This document shows, one piece after another, positions 1-5,372 of a stretch of 5,372 nucleotides of DNA. Position 1 is the first letter of the stretch. Each line of letters begins with the position of its first letter. Source of the stretch: Streptococcaceae bacterium (GTDB lineage: Bacteria; Bacillota; Bacilli; Lactobacillales; Streptococcaceae); the NCBI GenBank assembly GCA_031259195.1, contig JAIRLR010000110.1:1-5372 (forward strand). The letters run 5' to 3'. The position numbers and the translations under genes are program-made. The notes below the pieces were generated by a model. It was not told the DNA's origin. It did no database searches and saw only the letters and a program-made list of their open reading frames with translations.

Positions 1-1253
1 TATTTCGTTTTTTTAAAGGTGAGCGTAATTTTTATCTCCATCCATATGTTGTTAATTTGGTTTCAACTCTTGTGTTGATTCAAGCAATCATTAACTATCA
101 TGCTGGCCATAAGTTTATCGACTATGACTTATGGAAGCATTTTTTTCAGTTTATCAAAATCATTATTCTCGTTTTTATAAATTATTTTTTTATTCGCCAA
201 ACTATCACCACTCGCAAGCATATTATCCAGTTTTTAAAAGGAACTTTTATTTTTCTAGGAATGGCTTTTTTGATTGGCTTTATCCAAGAGCTGTATCTTA
301 AAACAGGGCAATTAACAGGGATTGTTTCCTTTATTGGACGCTTTCTAGAAGCTAGGTGGCCAAAAACTTCTTCTTTTTACCAAAATGGCAGTTATGTACA
401 GACCATTCCACGCATCAACGGACTATCTCAAGAACCATCAGTTTTTGCAAGTCAAATAGGCGTGCTTAGTTTCCCGCTTCTTCTATCATTGCTAAAAAAT
501 AAATTTAACTTATTTTTTGAGTCAAAAAATAAGAGTACCGTTCTTTATATGGCTTTCTTTTTATTAGCAACTACTCTTTCTATCTTAATCAAATCAACTA
601 GTGGTCTAATCCTCGTTGTCTTAGCATGGGGCCTTCTTTTTTTGATCATCTTTAATAAGAAAAATAAAAAAATTCAATTAAGTATTTTTTCAATTTTGAT
701 GTTAAGTTTGATCACGCTAATTTTTGTTTACTTCGGCAGCCCTCGTGTGCAAAATTTTTTAAATGAATATCTGGTTCAAAAAATGCAAAATGACTCTGGA
801 GTAAATCGAACGACGATCTCCATTGGCTTATTTAAAATTTTTTTGCATCATCCAATATTTGGCGTAGGTTTTTCCGGACCATATCTTTTTTATGCTATTG
901 CTAAAAATGTTCACAATAATCAAGAATTTATAACTTTTTTTCTGGCTGACAAATATCTGCCACAGCTTAGTGAATTAGGGCAATATTTGGCAAATTACGG
1001 ACTGATTGTTTTTGCACCGGTGTTGTATTACTTTGGAAAAATAAAAGTGAATTTTTTACAATTGAATAGAAGCAACCCAACTCATGATAAACTAATCCCT
1101 GTTGTAAATGATATGATGACTTACTTTTTAATCTTTTTCATCATTAGTCAGATATCCGTTATACGCACAATTAACAGCTGTTATTTATTTACTCTCTTTC
1201 TCTTTCCATCAGTACTGGAAATTTTGAAAAAACAAACTATTCCAAAAAATTGA
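1..1253 (+). CDS. O-antigen polymerase/ligase-like (Wzy family) membrane protein, 5' partial
   Basis: The reading frame is open from the left edge (first full codon at 3) to the TGA at 1251-1253, so the gene lacks its 5' end; about 417 codons are visible. A TTG at 57 could pass for a start, but the frame reads on upstream without a stop and no ribosome-binding site precedes it. The protein is very hydrophobic. Counting residues from the TTG, membrane segments lie near 33-47, 61-76, 132-147, 162-178, 181-199, 207-225, 310-328, 352-368 and 374-388, and the tail is lysine-rich. Family hallmarks are PRINGLSQEP (118-127) in the large loop before a membrane segment, and a second loop with an Arg (251) followed by HPIFGVGFSG (265-274). 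Proteins of this kind join polysaccharide repeat units on the outer face of the membrane. The donor sugar cannot be told, and polymerase versus ligase is not resolved. Inference: last gene of a cell-wall or exopolysaccharide operon to the left. Confidence 0.8.
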   Translation, partial: FRFFKGERNFYLHPYVVNLVSTLVLIQAIINYHAGHKFIDYDLWKHFFQFIKIIILVFINYFFIRQTITTRKHIIQFLKGTFIFLGMAFLIGFIQELYLKTGQLTGIVSFIGRFLEARWPKTSSFYQNGSYVQTIPRINGLSQEPSVFASQIGVLSFPLLLSLLKNKFNLFFESKNKSTVLYMAFFLLATTLSILIKSTSGLILVVLAWGLLFLIIFNKKNKKIQLSIFSILMLSLITLIFVYFGSPRVQNFLNEYLVQKMQNDSGVNRTTISIGLFKIFLHHPIFGVGFSGPYLFYAIAKNVHNNQEFITFFLADKYLPQLSELGQYLANYGLIVFAPVLYYFGKIKVNFLQLNRSNPTHDKLIPVVNDMMTYFLIFFIISQISVIRTINSCYLFTLFLFPSVLEILKKQTIPKN

Positions 1254-1271
1254 AAATTTATTAAAATAATA

Positions 1272-1291
1272 AGAACCTGTTAACAGGTTTT
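1272..1291. terminator. Hairpin with T-rich flanks, probable bidirectional terminator
   Basis: The 16-bp perfect palindrome at 1274-1289 has arms AACCTG and CAGGTT around a TTAA loop, and G-T and A-T pairs extend it to an 8-bp stem. It starts 18 bp after the polysaccharide gene stops. The plus strand continues as TTTTAAGTTCTTT. The minus strand continues as CTTATTATTTT. Either could serve as a broken U-tract, so the hairpin may end transcripts from both convergent genes. The U-tracts are interrupted, which makes this a weak terminator on paper. Confidence 0.5.
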
Positions 1292-1293
1292 AA

Positions 1294-1341
1294 GTTCTTT
1301 ACGATTTGTTCAAGCTTTGCTTGATTACAAATCATTAGAAC
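1294..1341. repeat. Long bulged stem-loop in the convergent intergenic region
   Basis: GATTTGT (1303-1309) and TCAAGC (1310-1315) pair with GCTTGA (1319-1324) and ACAAATC (1327-1333). The loop is TTT and a TT bulge sits on the 3' side, giving 13 pairs. Beyond a small internal loop, GTTCT (1294-1298) pairs with AGAAC (1337-1341) and lengthens the stem. No T-run follows on either strand, so this does not look like an ordinary terminator. It is one part of the larger structured element described for 1254-1538. Confidence 0.5.
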
Positions 1342-1383
1342 GAAAGCCTCGAAATAGCCAGCGCTACGCTTGCGTTTTAGGTG

Positions 1384-1404
1384 AGAGAAAACTTCGTTTT
1401 CTTT
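1384..1404 (+). terminator. AT-rich hairpin with T-rich tail, possible plus-strand terminator
   Basis: AGAGAAAAC (1384-1392) pairs with GTTTTCTTT (1396-1404) around a TTC loop, including one G-T pair. The 3' arm runs into the T-rich stretch TTTTATTTGTT. That arrangement suits a second, downstream terminator for the plus-strand polysaccharide gene. The stem is mostly A-T, so it may be weak. It sits inside a larger inverted repeat, TTTTAGGT (1375-1382) with ACCTAAAA (1413-1420), so it may instead be the tip of that longer hairpin. Confidence 0.35.
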
Positions 1405-1414
1405 TATTTGTTAC

Positions 1415-1434
1415 CTAAAAGCTTATGCTTTTAG
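1415..1434. repeat. Perfect 8-bp inverted repeat with TTAT loop
   Basis: CTAAAAGC (1415-1422) and GCTTTTAG (1427-1434) are exact reverse complements separated by TTAT. The left arm overlaps ACCTAAAA (1413-1420), which can pair instead with TTTTAGGT at 1375-1382. The two hairpins therefore exclude one another. Neither strand has a T-run after this stem. Confidence 0.5.
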
Positions 1435-1538
1435 CCTAGAAATGCGCAAAAATTTCTCAAAAAAACCTGGCAGATTTACAAATTGATTACAAACTTGGCA
1501 AACGGGATTCATCAATCGACAGACAAGTTAACAGCCTC

Positions 1539-4500
1539 TTATACATCAACTACTACCCTGGCTTTTAACAAAATTAATTTAGATCCGATAATTTTTTTTT
1601 GTAGCGCATTTTCTAGCGCTAATTTATATAAATTCATCTGCCCCAAGTAACGTTTTTTTACCGCTGTAATTTCTTTTTCTGAAGGATTGAATGGCAGATA
1701 GTCTGTTTTGTAGTCAAATAACAATACTTCCTCCCCAAAATCAATATAGCCATCGACAATTCCATGAATCAGCACCTTATCATCCGCATTGGAGTACTGC
1801 TTATAAATTTTACTTGGCGATAAAAGCATTGAAAATGGCTCTTCTCTAAAGACTTGCTTTTGATAAGCAAGCAATATTTCGCCAAACTCTGTTGCAAATA
1901 AATCAGTCAGCAACTTCACATCTACTTTTTCAGCAACTTGCTGCGCAATAATCCCTATTTCCACAAAATGTTTCAGCAGCTGCAAAAAAATTTCTTTCGT
2001 GGGTTTAACCGTTAAATTAACCGTTTGCAATAGCAAATGCATGGCTGTCCCGACTTTTGCTTGAGTTACTTTTCTTTCGCTTAGTTGACTTAAAAACTTA
2101 GGTGTTGTTAGTTTATCTGAAACGAAACGATGTACAGAAGGATTATTTTTTTCATTCCACTGCAATTTAGCAAATTGTTCAATATCAGGTTCTGCAAAAA
2201 CACGTTTTAGCTCTGAAACCGATTGATACGTCGCTGTTTTTGTTGCTTTATCATAAAAATAATGAAAATCTAAACGTTGCTTTGCAATTTTAATCTCTTC
2301 TGCGTATTCTTGAATTTTTTCCTCTCCTGCCTTCAACTCTTCAGCTTTAAGTACTTGCATTTTTAAACGTTTTTCTCGAATCTCATTATCATCTACACGC
2401 GTTAAGGAAAAATGTGCTGGATGCTCCCTAAGCTGATGCTTATCTCTAACATCTCCATCTAAAGCAAAAGTGTCTGCATCTTTATGGCGTATTAATGACA
2501 TCATCAAAAGATCCACAAAATTTTTCGTCTGCATTCGCGTCTCCTTTGTCAAAACAACTTCTTTTGATAGCACACCACTGGTCCATTTAAGCACTGATTT
2601 TTCCCAATCTTTAACGGATCCAACCAAAAAAAGTTTTTGTTCAGCACGTGTTAGGGCAACGTAAAATTTACGATACTCTTCAGAAAGTAGCTTCACTTGC
2701 TTAGCATGTTTAATCACACGAAAAGGCAAAGTTTCATATTTAAATCTTGTTGTTAAATCTAGCAGCTGGATTCCTAATCCCAACTGCTCATCCAAGATGG
2801 TATCTCTAGATAAATCACGCATATTAAAACTCTTGCTTAAGTTCAGCACAAAAACAACAGGAAACTCTAAACCCTTGGATTTATGAATCGTCATAATCTC
2901 AACGACATTCTCGCCTATTGTCACCATTGGCTCTGCCAAGTCCTTATCTTTCTTTTGCATCTTTTCAATAAAGCGCACAAACTGGAAAAGTCCCCGCAAC
3001 TTATCTTCTTCAAACTGCGCTGCTCGTTCTACCAAAGCATAAAGATTGGCTTGTCGCTGCCTGCCATTTGGCATAGCTCCGATATAATCAATATATGCAC
3101 TTTCTAAATAAATCTCCCAAAGCAAATCAACAAGCGACACTTCCCTGACCATATCCCGCCACTTGGTTAAACGGCTAATAAATCGCTTTATCTTAGGATT
3201 TTGCTTGGCTGATTTGTACGTCGCCTCATAAAAAGATTCTTGCTTATCTTGCAAACGAATCGCAACTAACTCTCGCTCCTTTAAACCCGCAATAGGTGAG
3301 CGTAAAACAGCCGCTAAAGGAATATCCTGATAAGGATTATCAATAATTTTCAATAAAGACATCATCGTCGTAACTTCCGTAGTTTGAAAATAGGTATTGG
3401 CATCCGCTACATGATTATTAATCCCGTAACTGGTTAAAATTTCCTGAATCTTGCTATTTTCACTTTTTGTAGAAGTTAAAATCACCATATCACGAAGTTT
3501 AATCGGCCGCATCACTTTTTGCTTCTCATCCCAAATTTCAAAAGATGTATCTACTAACTCGCGAATCTTTTGCGCTGTAAGATGAATTTCGCCTTCAATA
3601 CTAGTGACAATCTCACTCTCATCATTTTCAAAGTCTTCATTTTCCTTTCGCTCATATAGTAAAATTTCAGGCTGAAAATGCTCTTTCTTAGGAAAAGTGT
3701 GCTTGCCAACTACTAGCTGCGCTTCTTCATCATAAGCTACTTGACCAACACTAGTGTCCATCAGCTGCATAAACACCAAATTGATAAAATGCAGCACTTC
3801 TTTACGCGAACGATAATTTTCCGCTAAAACAATTAAACGCCCATTCTGCTCCTGTTTAAATTGCTCATACTTTTCCATAAAAAGACTTGGATCGGCCAAA
3901 CGAAAGCCGTAAATAGACTGCTTAACATCTCCAACCATAAACTGATTATCGCCACAACTGACTTTATTAATAATCTCAACCTGCAAGTGATTTACATCTT
4001 GATATTCATCAATCAAAACCTCAGAAAACTTACTTTGATAATATTTTTGTGCTTCAAAACATCCATCATCACTTTGATGATTTAAAATCTTTAAAGCAAA
4101 GTGTTCCAAATCACTAAAGTCTAAAAGATTGTCCTTAGCTTTTTGCTCTTGATATTTTTGGTAAAAAGCTAACGTTACAGCAACTAGCTCTGATACGATC
4201 GCTTTAGCTTTTTTTAACACTTCTAGATGATATGAGTTTGTTCTTAAATGATTTTCTGCAGCTACGATGGCACTTAACTTTTCTTTGGCATGCTCCCAAA
4301 AAGGTTTTAGCATCATTACTTCTTCATAAGTTTCTTCTTTTTTGCTGAAACGATATGGCGGAGTCTGAAAACAATAAAGACTTTCATCCCAATCATCTAA
4401 ACAATCATTTGTTAAAAAGTTTTGCGCCTCCTTAATCCACTGCAAAACTTCCGTTGTCATATTTACCAGTTTATTGTTACCTGTATGTTCTGCCTTTTCT

Positions 4501-5231
4501 AAAAAAGCTTGATATGCCAGCTGACTGTCCTGAAGTTGTGCTAATAAATAAGGTTTAACATGATCTTGATAAATCGGAGCGTCTTTTAAACTATCATTAA
4601 CTTCATAAAATTTTGTCAACGATGTTAACCAAGCTTTAGGGTTAGGAGCAACACGCGCAAATTCATATAATTTAAAAACAATTGCCTGCAAGCTGTCATC
4701 TGATTTATCCGTGGAAAAAGTCGAAATCAGCTCTTGAAATTTTTCAGCACCTTCTTCTGCCAAAGAAGCTTCAGCAAAGCGATCCCATACTTCTTCTTTT
4801 AACAGCTGTTTTTTTGTCTCATCCACCTGCAAAGAAAAACTGGGATCCATTTCTGCCAAATGAAAAAATCTTTTAATCACCGTTAAGCAAAAAGCATGAA
4901 AAGTTGAGATATTTGCTAAGGGTAACTCCTGCAGCTGCTTTAAAAAATGATGTCTAACTTCTTCGGATAGATTACCTTCACGCAGCTTTTGCTCAATTGC
5001 CGCCTTAATACGCGCCTTCATCTCACTAGCTGCAGCTTCCGTAAAAGTCACGATCAACAACTCCTGAACACCAATTCCCTGCATCACTTTTTGAATAACA
5101 CGCTCAACCAACACACTAGTTTTCCCTGAACCAGCAGAAGCAGATACCAATAAATTTTCACCAGTATCATAGATGCCCTGCCATTGACTTTTAGAAAAAG
5201 GTGTCTTTGACTTGTTGTAATTTGGAATCAT
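1539..5231 (-). CDS. addA: ATP-dependent helicase/nuclease subunit A (AddA/RexA)
   Basis: AddA is the motor subunit of the AddAB (RexAB) helicase-nuclease, which resects double-strand breaks in the cytoplasm and prepares 3' ends for RecA. The gene is complete at 1230 codons, the usual length for Firmicutes AddA. Helicase motifs in order: Walker A ASAGSGKT (31-38), Ia TFTEAAASEMKARI (62-75), STFHAFC (109-115), Walker B DEYQD (408-412), III GDVKQSIYGFR (434-444), ENYRS (471-475), V IMTIHKSKGLEF (779-790) and VI YVALTRAEQKL (857-867). The C-terminal RecB-type nuclease has GxxxH (G1061, H1065), D1160 in DGYID, D1173 and K1175 in DYKTD, and QxxxY (Q1198, Y1202), so it should be active. The ATG at 5229-5231 is chosen because AAGGAGGT lies 12 bases upstream. 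An in-frame ATG at 5265-5267 would add 12 residues unlike the family and would place that Shine-Dalgarno inside the gene. addB is not seen upstream. The gene converges on the polysaccharide gene. Confidence 0.96.
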   Translation of the reverse strand: MIPNYNKSKTPFSKSQWQGIYDTGENLLVSASAGSGKTSVLVERVIQKVMQGIGVQELLIVTFTEAAASEMKARIKAAIEQKLREGNLSEEVRHHFLKQLQELPLANISTFHAFCLTVIKRFFHLAEMDPSFSLQVDETKKQLLKEEVWDRFAEASLAEEGAEKFQELISTFSTDKSDDSLQAIVFKLYEFARVAPNPKAWLTSLTKFYEVNDSLKDAPIYQDHVKPYLLAQLQDSQLAYQAFLEKAEHTGNNKLVNMTTEVLQWIKEAQNFLTNDCLDDWDESLYCFQTPPYRFSKKEETYEEVMMLKPFWEHAKEKLSAIVAAENHLRTNSYHLEVLKKAKAIVSELVAVTLAFYQKYQEQKAKDNLLDFSDLEHFALKILNHQSDDGCFEAQKYYQSKFSEVLIDEYQDVNHLQVEIINKVSCGDNQFMVGDVKQSIYGFRLADPSLFMEKYEQFKQEQNGRLIVLAENYRSRKEVLHFINLVFMQLMDTSVGQVAYDEEAQLVVGKHTFPKKEHFQPEILLYERKENEDFENDESEIVTSIEGEIHLTAQKIRELVDTSFEIWDEKQKVMRPIKLRDMVILTSTKSENSKIQEILTSYGINNHVADANTYFQTTEVTTMMSLLKIIDNPYQDIPLAAVLRSPIAGLKERELVAIRLQDKQESFYEATYKSAKQNPKIKRFISRLTKWRDMVREVSLVDLLWEIYLESAYIDYIGAMPNGRQRQANLYALVERAAQFEEDKLRGLFQFVRFIEKMQKKDKDLAEPMVTIGENVVEIMTIHKSKGLEFPVVFVLNLSKSFNMRDLSRDTILDEQLGLGIQLLDLTTRFKYETLPFRVIKHAKQVKLLSEEYRKFYVALTRAEQKLFLVGSVKDWEKSVLKWTSGVLSKEVVLTKETRMQTKNFVDLLMMSLIRHKDADTFALDGDVRDKHQLREHPAHFSLTRVDDNEIREKRLKMQVLKAEELKAGEEKIQEYAEEIKIAKQRLDFHYFYDKATKTATYQSVSELKRVFAEPDIEQFAKLQWNEKNNPSVHRFVSDKLTTPKFLSQLSERKVTQAKVGTAMHLLLQTVNLTVKPTKEIFLQLLKHFVEIGIIAQQVAEKVDVKLLTDLFATEFGEILLAYQKQVFREEPFSMLLSPSKIYKQYSNADDKVLIHGIVDGYIDFGEEVLLFDYKTDYLPFNPSEKEITAVKKRYLGQMNLYKLALENALQKKIIGSKLILLKARVVVDV

Positions 5232-5243
5232 AAAAATCAACAG

Positions 5244-5251
5244 ACCTCCTT
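5244..5251 (-). promoter_or_regulatory. Shine-Dalgarno sequence of addA
   Basis: The minus strand reads AAGGAGGT here, a full match to the anti-Shine-Dalgarno of 16S rRNA. Twelve bases separate it from the ATG at 5231-5229, which is rather long but usable. A TTG at 5240-5238 is only 3 bases away, too close. This site decides the addA start in favour of the downstream ATG over the one at 5267. Confidence 0.75.
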
Positions 5252-5372
5252 GGCAGGGCGACAGCATTTACTTTCCGCTTGTTTCGCGTACCTTATACTT
5301 GGTATTTACTTTTCTCTATACACAACGAAACTTTGTTCCAAAAGTAAAAACCTCAATTACCGTGCTACTTCC
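5252..5372. other. Region upstream of addA with no convincing gene
   Basis: On the minus strand all three frames entering from the right edge hit stops at 5365-5367, 5357-5359 and 5316-5318. At most 18 codons of an upstream gene could lie here, and none of the visible tails (the longest ends TFGTKFRCV) is recognisable as AddB. A possible minus-strand promoter is TTGGAA (5342-5337) with TATAGA (5321-5316), but the 15-bp spacing is short and it falls within the inverted repeat. Another -10-like TATAAG lies at 5297-5292 without a good -35. No RNA gene is recognised. Confidence 0.4.
5301..5352. repeat. 52-bp imperfect inverted repeat upstream of addA
   Basis: The arms at 5301-5313 (GGTATTTACTTTT) and 5340-5352 (AAAAGTAAAAACC) are complementary at 12 of 13 positions. 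Inside, ACAACG (5321-5326) and CTTTGT (5330-5335) can pair at 5 of 6 positions around an AAA loop. No T-run follows on either strand, so it is not a standard intrinsic terminator. It lies 69 bp or more upstream of the addA ATG. It could be the end of an upstream transcript, a 5'-UTR structure, or a protein-binding palindrome; the sequence does not decide between them. Confidence 0.5.

Larger units (their letters stand above)
1254..1538. repeat. Structured convergent intergenic region, possible dispersed repeat or RNA element
   Basis: The gap lies between the 3' ends of two convergent genes and shows no credible coding frame. Besides the four hairpins listed separately, it has: a direct repeat TTGATTACAAA at 1321-1331 and 1483-1493; a near-exact repeat AGCCTCGAAAT (1345-1355) and AGCCTAGAAAT (1433-1443); a small hairpin AGCG-CTA-CGCT (1360-1370); AGAAAT/ATTTCT (1438-1443, 1452-1457); and CAGGTTTT (1284-1291) matched by AAAACCTG (1462-1469), which could close the whole array into a multibranched fold. 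The seven A's at 1459-1465 give a T-run on the minus strand after addA, but no strong stem precedes it. A dispersed intergenic repeat or MITE-like sequence, a 3'-UTR-derived RNA, or simply stacked terminators would all fit. Confidence 0.45.

Noticed and set aside
1..1253. T7 homopolymer tracts in the polysaccharide gene (8-14, 140-146, 185-191) as phase-variation switches
   Set aside because: T-runs of this length are common in AT-rich membrane-protein genes, and the frame is intact here; nothing singles them out.
1459..1472. T-run on the minus strand (seven T) as the addA terminator
   Set aside because: No stable GC-rich stem lies directly upstream of it on the minus strand; only short imperfect pairings were found.
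1254..1538. CRISPR array or known riboswitch in the intergenic region
   Set aside because: The repeats are 11 bp at irregular spacing with no regular spacers, and no T-box or other recognised riboswitch core is visible.
2470..4876. Plus-strand open frames of 64-74 codons at 2470-2664, 2883-3107, 3861-4085 and 4682-4876
   Set aside because: All lie antisense to strongly conserved addA coding sequence, have no clear ribosome-binding sites and encode unremarkable sequence; they are frame shadows.
5275..5279. AGCGG on the minus strand, the Bacillus subtilis Chi pentamer
   Set aside because: A five-base word is expected many times by chance in a window this size.
5250..5372. Plus-strand frame open to the right edge, possible TTG start at 5250, with a hydrophobic stretch (ACFAYLILGIYFSL)
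   Set aside because: There is no ATG, no Shine-Dalgarno and no recognisable family. It runs through the inverted repeat and the addA ribosome-binding region, so chance is the simpler explanation.
5316..5372. Minus-strand 18-codon tail ending TFGTKFRCV as the end of addB
   Set aside because: It does not resemble the AddB C-terminal nuclease/iron-sulfur region and overlaps the inverted repeat arms; too short to call.

Overview
The window suggests a low-GC Gram-positive bacterium, most likely of the order Lactobacillales. The DNA is AT-rich. The large minus-strand gene encodes a Firmicutes-type AddA/RexA recombination subunit, and the plus-strand gene is a membrane protein typical of surface-polysaccharide clusters. 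The opening of AddA, with a 'QWQ' just before the nucleotide-binding loop, resembles enterococcal or streptococcal RexA more than classical lactobacillus AddA. Family or genus cannot be fixed from this alone.

Layout, left to right. (1) 1-1253, plus strand: the 3' part of a polytopic O-antigen polymerase/ligase-like gene. Its reading frame is open to the left edge, so its true start lies outside the window. (2) 1254-1538: a 285-bp gap between two convergent genes. It is packed with inverted and direct repeats: a bidirectional terminator-like hairpin, a long bulged stem-loop, two overlapping hairpins that compete for one shared arm, and two repeated 11-mers. (3) 1539-5231, minus strand: a complete addA (rexA) of 1230 codons with all UvrD/Rep-type helicase motifs and an intact RecB-family nuclease site. 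A perfect Shine-Dalgarno sequence sets its start. (4) 5252-5372: the region upstream of addA, with a 52-bp inverted repeat and no convincing gene. addB (rexB), which usually lies directly upstream of addA, cannot be identified here.

The two genes do not appear to work together. The left one looks like the end of a cell-wall or exopolysaccharide operon that continues leftwards. The right one is a double-strand-break repair housekeeping gene read towards it. Nothing in the coding content indicates a new biological system. The part least explained by known features is the structured element between the genes, followed by the hairpin upstream of addA.
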